Part shown: in pieces, positions 35,321-44,169 of the stretch
Position numbering within the stretch: position 1 is the stretch's first letter
Layout: each line of letters starts with the position of its first letter
Source: Hyphomonas sp.
GTDB taxonomy: Bacteria; Pseudomonadota; Alphaproteobacteria; Caulobacterales; Hyphomonadaceae
Length of the DNA stretch: 64,000 bases
Reading direction: 5' to 3'
NCBI RefSeq assembly: GCF_017792385.1
Contig: NZ_CP051230.1
Span: 1,302,001 to 1,366,000 of the forward strand
The notes under the pieces: model-generated
Database searches by the model: none
What the model saw: only the letters and a program-made list of their open reading frames with translations
What the model was told of the DNA's origin: nothing
Made by a program: the position numbers and the translations under genes

Positions 35321-36661
35321 TCAGGCCTCCGCCTCGACGGCGTTCACCACATGCGACAGGGCTTCCAGCATCAAGGGGGCTTCGAGCGCCTCTGCCATGA
35401 CCCGGATGAGGGGTTCCGTACCGGATTTACGCACCACCATCCGGCCGCGCTCGCCCAGCATGTGATCTGCCTGCGCAAGGGCATCCTTCACGGTATCGCT
35501 GTCCAGCGGGTTTGCGCCGCTGAACCGGATATTGACCAGCTTCTGCGGCGCGGGCGTGAAGACACGCAGCAATTCCGAGGTCGGCCGGTCGTTGGCTGAC
35601 ACGGTCTTGAGCACCTGCAGCGCTGCCAGCAGCCCGTCTCCGGTGGTGGAGACATCCGACAGGATGATGTGGCCGGACTGTTCCCCGCCTAGATTGAACC
35701 CGTGCTGGCGCATATGCTCGCCGACATAGCGGTCACCGACCTGTGTCCGCGCGAGGGTCAGGCCCATATCCTTGAGATATTCCGCGAGCCCCATATTCGA
35801 CATGACGGTGGCCACCATGCCGCTGCCCTTCAGGCGTCCGGCGCGGTGCAACTCGCCCGCGATCAGCGCCATGACCTGGTCGCCATCCACTTCCTCGCCC
35901 TGTTCATCGACGATGACCAGGCGGTCGGCATCGCCGTCGAAAGCGATGCCGATATCCGCTTTCCGTTCGAGCACGGCTGATTTCAGCTGGCCGGTAGATG
36001 TTGATCCGACCCCGGCATTGATGTTCATGCCATCCGGCGTGTCGCCGATCAGGAAAAGATCTGCGCCGAGCTGGCGCAGGGCTGCCGGGCCGACTTCGAA
36101 GGCCGCGCCATGGGCGCAATCGAGCACAATCTTCAGACCGGACAGATCCATGTCGGCACCAACCGTGTCCAGGCACCGGTCGAGATAGAGCGCGGTCGCA
36201 TTGCCGAGCCGCTGCGGCGTCGTGATGGCGGCCGGCGCCGCATAGGCGCCTTCGAACGCCGTTGCCATGGCGGCCTCGAGCGCCTCCTCGGTTTCGTCGG
36301 TCAGCTTGATGCCTTCGGGACTGAACAGTTTCAGGCCATTGTCATCGGCCTTGTTGTGGGACGCCGAGATCATCAGGCCGAGGGCCGCGCCGGTGGCGCG
36401 TGTCATCAGGGCAACGTTGGGCGTCGGCACGATGCCGAGCAGGACAGGCTGCAGCCCCATACTGGTCAGACCGGCGATCAATGCGGCCTCGATCATTTCG
36501 CCTGACCGGCGGGTGTCGCGGCCGATCACGACTTCCCGGCCGCCTTCCGGCGCAAAGGTACGCGCGGCGGAAATGGCCAGCCGCAGGGCGGATTCCGCCG
36601 TCATGGGCGGCGTATTCACGCGGCCGCGAATTCCGTCCGTGCCAAAATATTGACGTGCCAT
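35321..36661 (-). CDS. glmM: Phosphoglucosamine mutase
   Basis: 446 residues. YFGTDGIRG at the N-terminus, the phosphoserine loop SASHN with Ser101 (E. coli Ser102 equivalent), the metal loop DGDADR, the sugar-binding GEQSGH and the phosphate-binding RKSGTEPLIRVM are all present. It converts glucosamine-6-P to glucosamine-1-P on the way to UDP-GlcNAc for peptidoglycan and LPS. GGAGGA precedes ATG 36661. cysQ lies upstream on the same strand. Confidence 0.96.
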   Translation of the reverse strand: MARQYFGTDGIRGRVNTPPMTAESALRLAISAARTFAPEGGREVVIGRDTRRSGEMIEAALIAGLTSMGLQPVLLGIVPTPNVALMTRATGAALGLMISASHNKADDNGLKLFSPEGIKLTDETEEALEAAMATAFEGAYAAPAAITTPQRLGNATALYLDRCLDTVGADMDLSGLKIVLDCAHGAAFEVGPAALRQLGADLFLIGDTPDGMNINAGVGSTSTGQLKSAVLERKADIGIAFDGDADRLVIVDEQGEEVDGDQVMALIAGELHRAGRLKGSGMVATVMSNMGLAEYLKDMGLTLARTQVGDRYVGEHMRQHGFNLGGEQSGHIILSDVSTTGDGLLAALQVLKTVSANDRPTSELLRVFTPAPQKLVNIRFSGANPLDSDTVKDALAQADHMLGERGRMVVRKSGTEPLIRVMAEALEAPLMLEALSHVVNAVEAEA

Positions 36662-36719
36662 GGGCGAATCCTCCACAGGCGAGTCTGGCAGGAATGCCGC
36701 CGAAAATCGAGACGGATCG

Positions 36720-37508
36720 TCAGGCGGGTGTCACGTCGCCATAGACGATGAAATGCGGATTGTCATAGCCGCGTTCGGTCTTGCCATAGAGCAGGGGTGT
36801 TCCGTCTTCCGTCAGCACGCGTCCACCGGCAGCTTCGACAACGGCGTGGCCCGCAGCGGTATCCCATTCCATCGTCCGGCCCATGCGGGGATAGAGGTCT
36901 GCCTCTCCGGCGGCGATCAGGCAGAATTTCAGGGACGAGCCTGCGCCGACGGTTTCGGCGACATTGAACTTGCCGAGCCAGTCATCGGTTTCCGGGGACC
37001 GGTGGGATTTAGATGCCACGGCGGTCAGTCCGGCAGTCGGGGCCGGACGGATCTTCAGCGGCCGGCGGCTGGACGGCAGGTCCCCACCCGGAGCGGCCTC
37101 GGCCTGCCAGGCGGAATTGTGGCTTTCAGCGACAAACAGGCGGTCGCGGGCCGGCGCATAGACGACCCCCATGACCGGGCGGCCATGCTCGATGATCGCG
37201 ATGTTGACCGTGAACTCGCCATTCTTGTTGATGAATTCCTTCGTGCCATCGAGCGGATCGACCAGGGCGAAGCGATGACCGTGTTCGGGCACCTTGCCGT
37301 CGCTGAAGGATTCCTCGGCGACGACGGCCAGATCGGGTTCTGCCTCGGCCAGCCCTTGCAGAATCAGGGTCTCGGCGCGCTGGTCGGCTTCGGTGACCGG
37401 GGACGCATCTCCCTTGCGATCGACATCGAAATCGCTCTCATAGATGTCCATGATGAGTTTGCCGGCATCGAGCGCAATTCGGGCAAGCTGGTCTGCTGAA
37501 ATCGTCAC
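36720..37508 (-). CDS. cysQ: 3'(2'),5'-bisphosphate nucleotidase CysQ
   Basis: 262 residues of the inositol-monophosphatase superfamily. DPLDGTKEF (about 84-92) and WDTAAGHAVVEAAGG are the two metal/phosphate motifs; EES near 64 is the first metal ligand. CysQ hydrolyses PAP, a by-product of sulfate assimilation, to AMP. The start is GTG 37508, preceded by AGGGG; there is no Met nearby in the conserved N-terminus. It precedes glmM by 58 bases and probably shares its transcript. Confidence 0.9.
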   Translation of the reverse strand: MTISADQLARIALDAGKLIMDIYESDFDVDRKGDASPVTEADQRAETLILQGLAEAEPDLAVVAEESFSDGKVPEHGHRFALVDPLDGTKEFINKNGEFTVNIAIIEHGRPVMGVVYAPARDRLFVAESHNSAWQAEAAPGGDLPSSRRPLKIRPAPTAGLTAVASKSHRSPETDDWLGKFNVAETVGAGSSLKFCLIAAGEADLYPRMGRTMEWDTAAGHAVVEAAGGRVLTEDGTPLLYGKTERGYDNPHFIVYGDVTPA

Positions 37509-37645
37509 TGTGTGTGGTCCCCCTGACTGAATGCGCGCCCTTCCTGTCAGCCGCGCGGGGCAGAGGCAACCCAATTCCTGCACGGCGTTGACGTGGCAGG
37601 CGGGCATGGGCAACATTTGCCCATGCGCTGACAGAGAGGGTGAAG

Positions 37646-39220
37646 ATGATATCGCGTCGTCACATGCTGCTGCTGGGAGGCGCGGCTGCCTTGCCCTGGC
37701 CGGGACAGGCCCAGGATGCGCCTGAGGCCCCGAGGATCGCGCTGATCATGGGCAATGCGGCCTATCCGGTCGGTATCGGGCCATTGGCCAATCCGGTGAA
37801 TGATGCCCGCCTGATCCGGGGAGCCATCGAGACCTGCGGGTTCAACCTGGTGACCGGCGATGTCGTTGTGGATGCCGACCGGTCGACCATGTTGCGCGCA
37901 ATCCGCGAATATGTGCGCCTGATGGAGGCTGCCGGTCCGGACGCCATTGGGTTTTTCTATTATTCCGGCCACGGGGCCGCGCGTGAAAATCGGGGAAACT
38001 ATCTGATCCCCGTCGAGGATGTGGATCTGCTCGACGAGGCCTTGTGGGACGATTCCGTCTCGCTCGAATTCCTGATGGACAAGCTTGTGGCACTGGAAGC
38101 GCCGAGCGTCGTTGCAATCGATGCCTGCCGAAATGTGCTGCGCTTGCCGGAAGCCCAGCGTGCCCTGGGGGGCGGCGAGGCGTTCCGGGGGCTGCGACGC
38201 TCCACTGGCGGGGCAGGGGAGCGGAACATGTTCCTGTCCTTTGCCACCTGGGAAGGCGAGACGGCCAGCGATGGCCGCGCCGAGGATGGAGGGGGCCCCT
38301 ATGCGAAATCGCTCGCGACGCGCCTGGCTGCGCCCGCCGTGACGGTGCGGGACCTGTTCGAGCAGGTGCGGGTCGATGTGCTGGAACGCACGCTGCAGCG
38401 CCAGGAACCGATGAATCTCAGCCGGTTGCAGCGCCGGTCCATCGATATCAGCATCGGCGATGAGGACGTCGTGTATGATCCCGACCGAATCTGGACGCCG
38501 CGCCCCAATCTGCGGCACGCATTGGTCATCGCGAACAATCATGCGGGCGCGGCCGGGCAGGACCTTCCCGAGGTTGCCGCCGATGGCGAGAAGGTGCGCG
38601 CGGCCCTGCAGGCCAGCGGCTATGATGCCAGCCTGACGCTGGATGCGGATCAGGCGGCCTTCAGGGACGCGCTGGACGCATTCCGATACCGGCTGCGGGC
38701 GGCAGGGCCTGCGGCGGTCGGTGTGGTCTATTTTGCAGGCTATGGCACCGCGATTGCGGGGGAGAATTATCTTCTGCCGGACGGACCACTGCCGGAAGAC
38801 GAGTCCGGCGTCACGGCGCGCGGGGTGCCGCTGGGCGAGATCGTGTCCGGCCTGGAATCCGCCGGCGCGCAGGCGGTGGTGGTTCTGGTGGATTGCGGCC
38901 GGCCGTTCGAGCTAATGGGGAACAAGGGGGCCGAACCGGGCTTTGACCGGGAGTTTGGCCAGAACAATGTCGTGATTGCCTATGCCGATGCGCCGGAATC
39001 GACCCATGCCAATGCGCGGGATGCATCGCTCTTTGCTGCGGCCTTCGCCGCCCGCGTCCAGTCGCCAGACCGGGTCGACATTGAAACCGTCATGCGGCGC
39101 GTGTCTGCCGATGTGAATGCGCAAACGGGCGGGCAGCAGACGCCCTGGTTCCAGTCGTCGCTGCCCCTGCCAATCTATTTCCGGGAAAGCATTCCCTGGC
39201 AGACTCCGGGCGTCGAGTAA
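37646..39220 (+). CDS. Tat-signal protein with two caspase-like (C14) domains
   Basis: 524 residues. SRRHMLLLGG at the N-terminus fits a twin-arginine signal. The first caspase-fold domain (about 30-270) has the catalytic His109 (YSGHG) and Cys161 (IDACRN). The second (about 288-515) has the same fold layout, but the His position is Tyr366 (AGYG) while Cys417 (VDCGRP) remains, so it is probably a pseudo-protease. Bacterial caspase-like proteins (metacaspase/orthocaspase relatives) cleave after basic residues. Substrate and role unknown. Start ATG 37646 has AGAGGG upstream. Confidence 0.85.
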   Translation: MISRRHMLLLGGAAALPWPGQAQDAPEAPRIALIMGNAAYPVGIGPLANPVNDARLIRGAIETCGFNLVTGDVVVDADRSTMLRAIREYVRLMEAAGPDAIGFFYYSGHGAARENRGNYLIPVEDVDLLDEALWDDSVSLEFLMDKLVALEAPSVVAIDACRNVLRLPEAQRALGGGEAFRGLRRSTGGAGERNMFLSFATWEGETASDGRAEDGGGPYAKSLATRLAAPAVTVRDLFEQVRVDVLERTLQRQEPMNLSRLQRRSIDISIGDEDVVYDPDRIWTPRPNLRHALVIANNHAGAAGQDLPEVAADGEKVRAALQASGYDASLTLDADQAAFRDALDAFRYRLRAAGPAAVGVVYFAGYGTAIAGENYLLPDGPLPEDESGVTARGVPLGEIVSGLESAGAQAVVVLVDCGRPFELMGNKGAEPGFDREFGQNNVVIAYADAPESTHANARDASLFAAAFAARVQSPDRVDIETVMRRVSADVNAQTGGQQTPWFQSSLPLPIYFRESIPWQTPGVE

Positions 39221-39230
39221 CGCGCCGGGC

Positions 39231-40109
39231 CTATTTCATCACATCCAGCAATTCGACCTCGAACATGAGATCCGCATTCGGCGGAATGGGGCCACCGGGC
39301 GTGCCCTGGGCGCCATAGGCAATGTCTGACGGGATATACATCAGCCAGCGGTCGCCCGGCTTCATCATCGCCAAGGCCTCGACCCAACCGGGGATCAGCC
39401 GGTCCGACGGGAACAGTTCCGGTTGGCCGCGCTGGAAGGCGCTGTCGAACAATTCGCCCGTCTCGGCAAGGCGGCCCTCGTAATAGACAGCGACCATCTG
39501 GCCGTTGACCGGGCTTTCGCCTGCCGGATCGCCGCTGTCGAGCACGATATATTGCAGGCCGGATTCGGTCTTCACGACTTCCGGAAGATCGGGGTTCCAG
39601 GGTGTGTATTTGGCCCAGGATTCGGCATCTGCGGATTTGGGCTCCATCACCTCCACCAGTTCGACCTGGAAGACGAGATCGTCTCCGGCCTTGATGACAT
39701 CGCCCCGATTGGCATTCCCGTAGGCCAGCGCGTTCGGGATGTAGAAGAGGTAGGTGTCGCCCTCGCTCATCAGCTGCAGGCCCTGCGTCCAGCCCGGGAT
39801 GACCTGGTTCAATCTGAACATCGAAGGGGATCCGCGATCATAGGAGGAATCGAACTTGTCGCCGGCGGCGGTGCGGCCTTCATAATGAACGCGGACCATG
39901 TCGGTCGGCACCGGGCTGGCGCCGTCTTCCGGCCCTTCCTTCAGGACGATGTATTCGAGGCCGGCCATGCCGGTTTCCACGCCATCCCGGCTGGATTCCC
40001 AGGGAAGGTAATTGCTGAACGTCGCGTCCAGGTCGGACGTGTCGGAACCATTGCTGCAGGCAGCGACGAAGCCGATGGTGGCAAGGGCGGCAAGGGTGCG
40101 GCGGAACAT
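39231..40109 (-). CDS. Lipoprotein with two FKBP-type peptidyl-prolyl isomerase domains
   Basis: 292 residues. The lipobox ends at Cys18 (FVAAC). Two FKBP domains follow: about 50-155 (VRVHYEGRTAAGDKFDSSYDRG, VIPGWTQGLQLMSEGD, YIPNALAYG) and about 180-292 (VAVYYEGRLAETGELFDSAFQRG, LIPGWVEALAMMKPGD, YIPSDIAYG). Both keep the FDS and IPGW active-site blocks. FkpA/Mip-like proteins catalyse proline isomerisation for folding of envelope proteins. It is convergent with the caspase gene. Confidence 0.9.
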   Translation of the reverse strand: MFRRTLAALATIGFVAACSNGSDTSDLDATFSNYLPWESSRDGVETGMAGLEYIVLKEGPEDGASPVPTDMVRVHYEGRTAAGDKFDSSYDRGSPSMFRLNQVIPGWTQGLQLMSEGDTYLFYIPNALAYGNANRGDVIKAGDDLVFQVELVEVMEPKSADAESWAKYTPWNPDLPEVVKTESGLQYIVLDSGDPAGESPVNGQMVAVYYEGRLAETGELFDSAFQRGQPELFPSDRLIPGWVEALAMMKPGDRWLMYIPSDIAYGAQGTPGGPIPPNADLMFEVELLDVMK

Positions 40110-40178
40110 GGGACTCTCCAATGGGACAGGGTTCACTAGGGTCTAGGCGGGAACAGGGGCGGAGTCATCTCGCCGCTG

Positions 40179-41405
40179 TCAGAGCGGGCGGGGCGGATAT
40201 CCGGCCTGGGCGAGCGCGTCGATCACTTCCTGCGTGTGCTGCGCATCGCGGGTCTCGATCAGGATGTCGAATTCCGCGCCCTTGGCCGGGACGTCAAGTG
40301 CGATCCGGTTGTGCGCGACTTCCATGATGTTGGCGCCCTGGTCGCCGATGATCTTGGACACGAGCGCGAGCAGGCCTGGCCGGTCGTCCCCGATGATGCG
40401 GATGGAAGTCAGCCGATGCTCGCGCACCAGCGCCCGGGTCAGCACCGAGGACAGGAGGCGCGTGTCGATGTTCCCGCCGCACAGGACAAGGCCGACCTTG
40501 CGTCCCTGAAAGCGGGTGGGGTGGGCCAGAAGCGCGGCAAGCCCGGCAGCCCCGGCGCCTTCGGCAATGGTCTTCTCGACTTCCGCAAACAGGGTGATCG
40601 CGCGCTCGAGATGCTCTTCCTCGACAAGCACGATGTCGTCGACCAGTTCGGCGCAGACCTGGCGGGTCAGCTCGCCCGCTTCCTTGACGGCGATGCCTTC
40701 GGCAATCGTGGCTCCGCCGGTCTTGGGAGTCTCGCCGCGCAGCGCGGCATGCATGCAGGGATACATGGCCGCTTCGACGCCGATGATCTTGATGCCGGGT
40801 TTCAGCGCCTTGGCAGCGATGGCGATACCGCTGATCAGCCCGCCGCCGCCAATCGGCACGACCAGCGTGTCGAGATCCGGATTTGCCGCCAGCATTTCCA
40901 GCGCAATCGTTCCCTGTCCGGCGATGATGTCCGGGTCATCGAAAGGGTGGATGAAAGTGAGGTTGTCGCGTTCGCAAACCTCCAGCGCATGGTGCTTGGC
41001 CTCGTCGAAGATGAGGCCTTCGAGCAGGACGCGCGCGCCATGATTGCGGGTGTGTTCCACCTTGCTGAAGGGGGTGGTCTTGGCCATGACGATGGTGGCC
41101 GGAATGCCGAGACGGCGGGCATGATAGGCCACGCCTTGCGAATGATTGCCGGCAGAGGCGGCGATGACTCCCCGCCGCTGCTCATCCTCGGTCAGCTTGG
41201 ACAGCTTGTTGAGGGCGCCGCGCTCCTTGAAGGCAGCGGTAAACTGGTGATTTTCGAACTTCACCCACACTTCCGCGCCCGTAATCGACGACAGCGTCCG
41301 CGACATGTTCATCGGGGTCTGGACAATCTGTCCTTCCAGCACGCCGGCGGCGGCCTGGACGTCGGCAAGGGTTACGGGCAGGTCTGGGGTCTGGGTATCC
41401 GGCAT
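40179..41405 (-). CDS. ilvA: Threonine ammonia-lyase (biosynthetic-type, with ACT domain)
   Basis: 408 residues. The PLP-lysine lies in FENHQFTAAFKERGAL (Lys about 56); SAGNHSQG and the glycine loop VPIGGGGLISG follow. A C-terminal ACT-like regulatory domain (about 325-405) suggests feedback by isoleucine/valine. The enzyme deaminates threonine to 2-oxobutanoate. Its length (about 400) matches the short IlvA/TdcB type rather than the 514-residue E. coli IlvA. The start at ATG 41405 excludes an N-terminal extension lacking homology. Confidence 0.9.
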   Translation of the reverse strand: MPDTQTPDLPVTLADVQAAAGVLEGQIVQTPMNMSRTLSSITGAEVWVKFENHQFTAAFKERGALNKLSKLTEDEQRRGVIAASAGNHSQGVAYHARRLGIPATIVMAKTTPFSKVEHTRNHGARVLLEGLIFDEAKHHALEVCERDNLTFIHPFDDPDIIAGQGTIALEMLAANPDLDTLVVPIGGGGLISGIAIAAKALKPGIKIIGVEAAMYPCMHAALRGETPKTGGATIAEGIAVKEAGELTRQVCAELVDDIVLVEEEHLERAITLFAEVEKTIAEGAGAAGLAALLAHPTRFQGRKVGLVLCGGNIDTRLLSSVLTRALVREHRLTSIRIIGDDRPGLLALVSKIIGDQGANIMEVAHNRIALDVPAKGAEFDILIETRDAQHTQEVIDALAQAGYPPRPL

Positions 41406-41504
41406 GGGGGGCAATCTTCTGGGTGCAAAACGCGCGCACCCTATGCCTGCGGCCCTGCAAGGGCAAGGCCGGACCTCCGCCGGAGCGGCGCATGCATCAG
41501 GCAT

Positions 41505-41537
41505 GAAAAAGCCCCCCGCCGATCCGCAGGGAGGGGC
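41505..41537 (-). terminator. Terminator downstream of the DUF1150 gene
   Basis: On the minus strand an imperfect GC-rich stem (GCCCCTCC…GGGGGGC) is followed by TTTTT, 42 bases past the DUF1150 stop. Confidence 0.75.
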
Positions 41538-41578
41538 GCGGATGGCAGAGGGCCGGGGGCCAGGGGGCCAAATGGGTC

Positions 41579-41818
41579 CTAGTGGACGCTGAGCGGTTTG
41601 AGATCGTGCTGGCGGGCAGCGGCGAAGGCAGCTTCGCGACCCTGCACCACGGCCAGTCGCACGCCGTCGGCCGACGCCACGACGAACAAATCGTCGGGCT
41701 CGTCGATCTGGTCGATCGCATTCGCGGGAAGAATTCCCGAAAGTTCTCCGGCATCAAGATGGCGGATATACACGAAGGCATCGCTTTCAAACGGGTTCGT
41801 TTTCAGGTCTGTTGTCAT
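41579..41818 (-). CDS. DUF1150 family small protein
   Basis: 79 residues. The family's C-terminus VASADGVRLAVVQGREAAFAAARQHD is intact, ending in PLSVH. DUF1150 proteins are alphaproteobacterial and often sit beside small heat-shock (Hsp20) genes; none is adjacent here, so function is open. ATG 41818 was chosen over GTG 41839; AAGGA lies upstream. It has its own terminator. Confidence 0.85.
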   Translation of the reverse strand: MTTDLKTNPFESDAFVYIRHLDAGELSGILPANAIDQIDEPDDLFVVASADGVRLAVVQGREAAFAAARQHDLKPLSVH

Positions 41819-42037
41819 CGCTCCAATCCTTTCCGTCACAAGAGACAGACATGCCGAACGTCGGAACGATCTGTTCCAGTGTTCACAATAAAGGTGGGAG
41901 ACAAAGGTTCCCGTTCAAGGACCGGATTGGGGCATCTTGAAGGCACGCCATCACGATGATGTGCGCGACCCGGCGGGTTTGTTCAGACTGGGTTCAGGAA
42001 GGGAATCCGGACAGCGCTGGCGCGCCAAAGGTGCGGA

Positions 42038-42117
<80 letters not shown>

Positions 42118-42133
42118 TGACCGGGAAGCGACG

Positions 42134-42162
42134 CAGTTACATCCGCCGCTTCCGGGTTTCAA
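42134..42162 (-). promoter_or_regulatory. Putative promoter of tRNA-Ala
   Basis: On the minus strand TTGAAA (42157-42162) and TAACTG (42134-42139) are spaced by 17 bases, with the tRNA starting 16 bases beyond. It partly overlaps a dyad and lies immediately past the FYDLN-acid gene's stop. Confidence 0.45.
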
Positions 42163-42164
42163 GT

Positions 42165-42677
42165 CTATTTTTCATCTTCCTCGTCATCGAGAGTCAGATC
42201 GTCGTCGTCATCGTCGGCGTCTGCATCGATTTCGAAGTCGGTATCATCATCATCGTCGAGCAGGATGTCATCGTCGTCATCATCGTCGACGCCATCCTCG
42301 TTGAAGCCGGACGGGACCTTGGTCGCGCCGTCATCATCATCCTCGTCGTCTCCGCCGCCTTCGAGGATCACTTCCTCTTCGTCGCCGCCGAGTTCCTTGG
42401 CTTCCTCCTCGTCGGACTCGTCCTCATCGTCATCGATGTCGTCCGTGTCGCGGGCCGCCTTGTCCTCTTCGTCGTCATCCTCGTCCTCATCCTCGGTCTT
42501 GACGGCGGCCTTCGCGGCCTTGGCCTTCACCTTGGTGATGGTCGTACGGATGACTTCGTCTTCGGGATCAAACTCCTCGCCGCATTTCGGGCAGACGCAG
42601 GGGCGCTTGTTCAGGTCGTAGAAGCGTGCCTCGCAGGATGGGCAGACCTGTTTGGTTCCAAGTTTGTCTTTCGACAC
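42165..42677 (-). CDS. FYDLN-acid (TIGR02300) protein
   Basis: 170 residues. The N-terminal quarter has two CxxC zinc-knuckle pairs (CPSCEARFYDLNKRPCVCPKCG) with the FYDLN motif that names the family. The remaining two thirds are almost purely Asp/Glu, with short polar gaps, and probably disordered. Family members are restricted to alphaproteobacteria; function unknown. The start is GTG 42677, fixed by a perfect AAGGAGG 9 bases upstream. It is divergent from aroA. Confidence 0.88.
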   Translation of the reverse strand: MSKDKLGTKQVCPSCEARFYDLNKRPCVCPKCGEEFDPEDEVIRTTITKVKAKAAKAAVKTEDEDEDDDEEDKAARDTDDIDDDEDESDEEEAKELGGDEEEVILEGGGDDEDDDDGATKVPSGFNEDGVDDDDDDDILLDDDDDTDFEIDADADDDDDDLTLDDEEDEK

Positions 42678-42795
42678 GGGAGACAGCCTCCTTAGGGTCT
42701 TCTCTAATTTTGGTATGGGCGGGCGCTTGCCATGAACGCCGCACGCTGTCAAAGCCCCATTTCACGTGATCAATCAAGCAGGGAATGTACCTGAA

Positions 42796-44118
42796 ATGGT
42801 CTGGACCAGCCGACCCGTAACCGCCCTCAAAGGTGTCATTCGTGCCCCGGGGGACAAATCCTGTTCACACCGCGCCCTGATCTTTGGCGGCCTCGCCGAG
42901 GGCAGAAGCCGCTTTACCGGCCTTCTGGAAGGTGAGGATGTCCTGCGCACAGGCTGGGCGATGGAAGCGCTCGGCGCGACGGTGACGCAGACCGGACCAG
43001 GGGCCTGGGACGTGACCGGCGTTGGCCGGAAGGGACTTGGCCAGCCTGAAAACGTGCTGGATTTCGGAAACTCCGGCACGGGGTCTCGGCTGTTGGTGGG
43101 CCTGGTGTCCGGCTATGCAATCAATGTCGAGATGACCGGCGATGCCAGCCTGCGGGGGCGGCCGATGAACCGCATCCTGAAGCCGCTGCGCCTGATGGGC
43201 GGGCTGGACACGGCGGGGCCGGATGGCACGCTGCCCTTCGCGATTGTGGGCACCGAGAGCCTGAAGGGGATCACGTACACACCGCCCATTGCCTCGGCTC
43301 AGGTGAAATCTGCGGTTCTGCTGGCAGGCCTGAACGCGGCGGGCACGACCATTGTCGAGGAGGCCCGTCAGACCCGCGACCATACCGAGCGGATGCTGCG
43401 CGGCTTCGGGGTCACGGTCGGCACGGAGCGGATCGGCGCTGAAGGCGTGCGCGTGTCGCTTGAGGGCGGACAGGGCCTGACCGCGATCGACGCTGCCATT
43501 CCCGGAGATCCGTCTTCGGCGGCGTTTCTCATTGCGGCCGGCATCCTGTCGCCCGCCGGCGATGTGATGGTCGAAGGTGTGATGTCGAATCCGACCCGGT
43601 CCGGCTTCTACGATGTGGCGAACCTGATGGGGGCCCATCTGGGCGCGGAAGAAATGGGAGACGCCGCGGGCGAAAGACTGATCAACATCCATGCCGGCGC
43701 TGCGCCGCTCAGCGGCAAGGCCGTGCCGGAGCGCCTTGTGCCTTCCATGATCGACGAGTTCCCGATCCTGGGCGTGATGGCTGCCTTTGCAGAGGGCGAG
43801 ACGGTGGTGACGGGGGCCGAGGAATTGCGCGTGAAGGAATCCGACCGGATCGGCGCGGTCGTTGCCATGCTGCGTGCCAATGGCGTCGAGGCCGAAGAAC
43901 GCCCGGACGGATTTGCGGTACAGGGCTGTGGCGGGCCGCCGCCCGGCGGCGGTCTGGTGGAAACGCGCCATGACCACCGCATCGCGATGAGCGCCCTGGT
44001 CATGGGCACGGCGGCGCAGAACCCGGTCAGCGTTGACGATATCTCCATGATCGCGACGAGCTATCCGGACTTTCTGACCCATATGGCGGAACTGGGCGCG
44101 GACATTGTCGAGGGCTGA
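42796..44118 (+). CDS. aroA: 3-phosphoshikimate 1-carboxyvinyltransferase (EPSP synthase)
   Basis: 440 residues. The segment PGDKSCSHRALIFGGLAEG (about 18-36), GLLEGEDV, DFGNSGTGSRLL (about 89-100) and the C-terminal RVKESDRI and TRHDHRIAMS are typical. The GLLEGEDV…TGWAMEALGA block is shared with class II enzymes such as CP4, but the position of CP4 Ala100 is Gly94 here, the class I-like state. It joins shikimate-3-P and PEP in aromatic synthesis. ATG 42796 is preferred over GTG 42766. It starts the aroA…cmk–rpsA–ihfB block. Confidence 0.94.
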   Translation: MVWTSRPVTALKGVIRAPGDKSCSHRALIFGGLAEGRSRFTGLLEGEDVLRTGWAMEALGATVTQTGPGAWDVTGVGRKGLGQPENVLDFGNSGTGSRLLVGLVSGYAINVEMTGDASLRGRPMNRILKPLRLMGGLDTAGPDGTLPFAIVGTESLKGITYTPPIASAQVKSAVLLAGLNAAGTTIVEEARQTRDHTERMLRGFGVTVGTERIGAEGVRVSLEGGQGLTAIDAAIPGDPSSAAFLIAAGILSPAGDVMVEGVMSNPTRSGFYDVANLMGAHLGAEEMGDAAGERLINIHAGAAPLSGKAVPERLVPSMIDEFPILGVMAAFAEGETVVTGAEELRVKESDRIGAVVAMLRANGVEAEERPDGFAVQGCGGPPPGGGLVETRHDHRIAMSALVMGTAAQNPVSVDDISMIATSYPDFLTHMAELGADIVEG

Positions 44119-44169
44119 TTGCCGCTGGGTCAAAATTGACGCAAGGGCGCGGAGGCGCACATTGGCGGC

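Noticed and set aside
41981..41995. GTTC-N7-GTTC, the alphaproteobacterial LexA box pattern
   Set aside because: An 8-base pattern is expected about once per 64 kb by chance, and no SOS gene or start codon lies suitably downstream.
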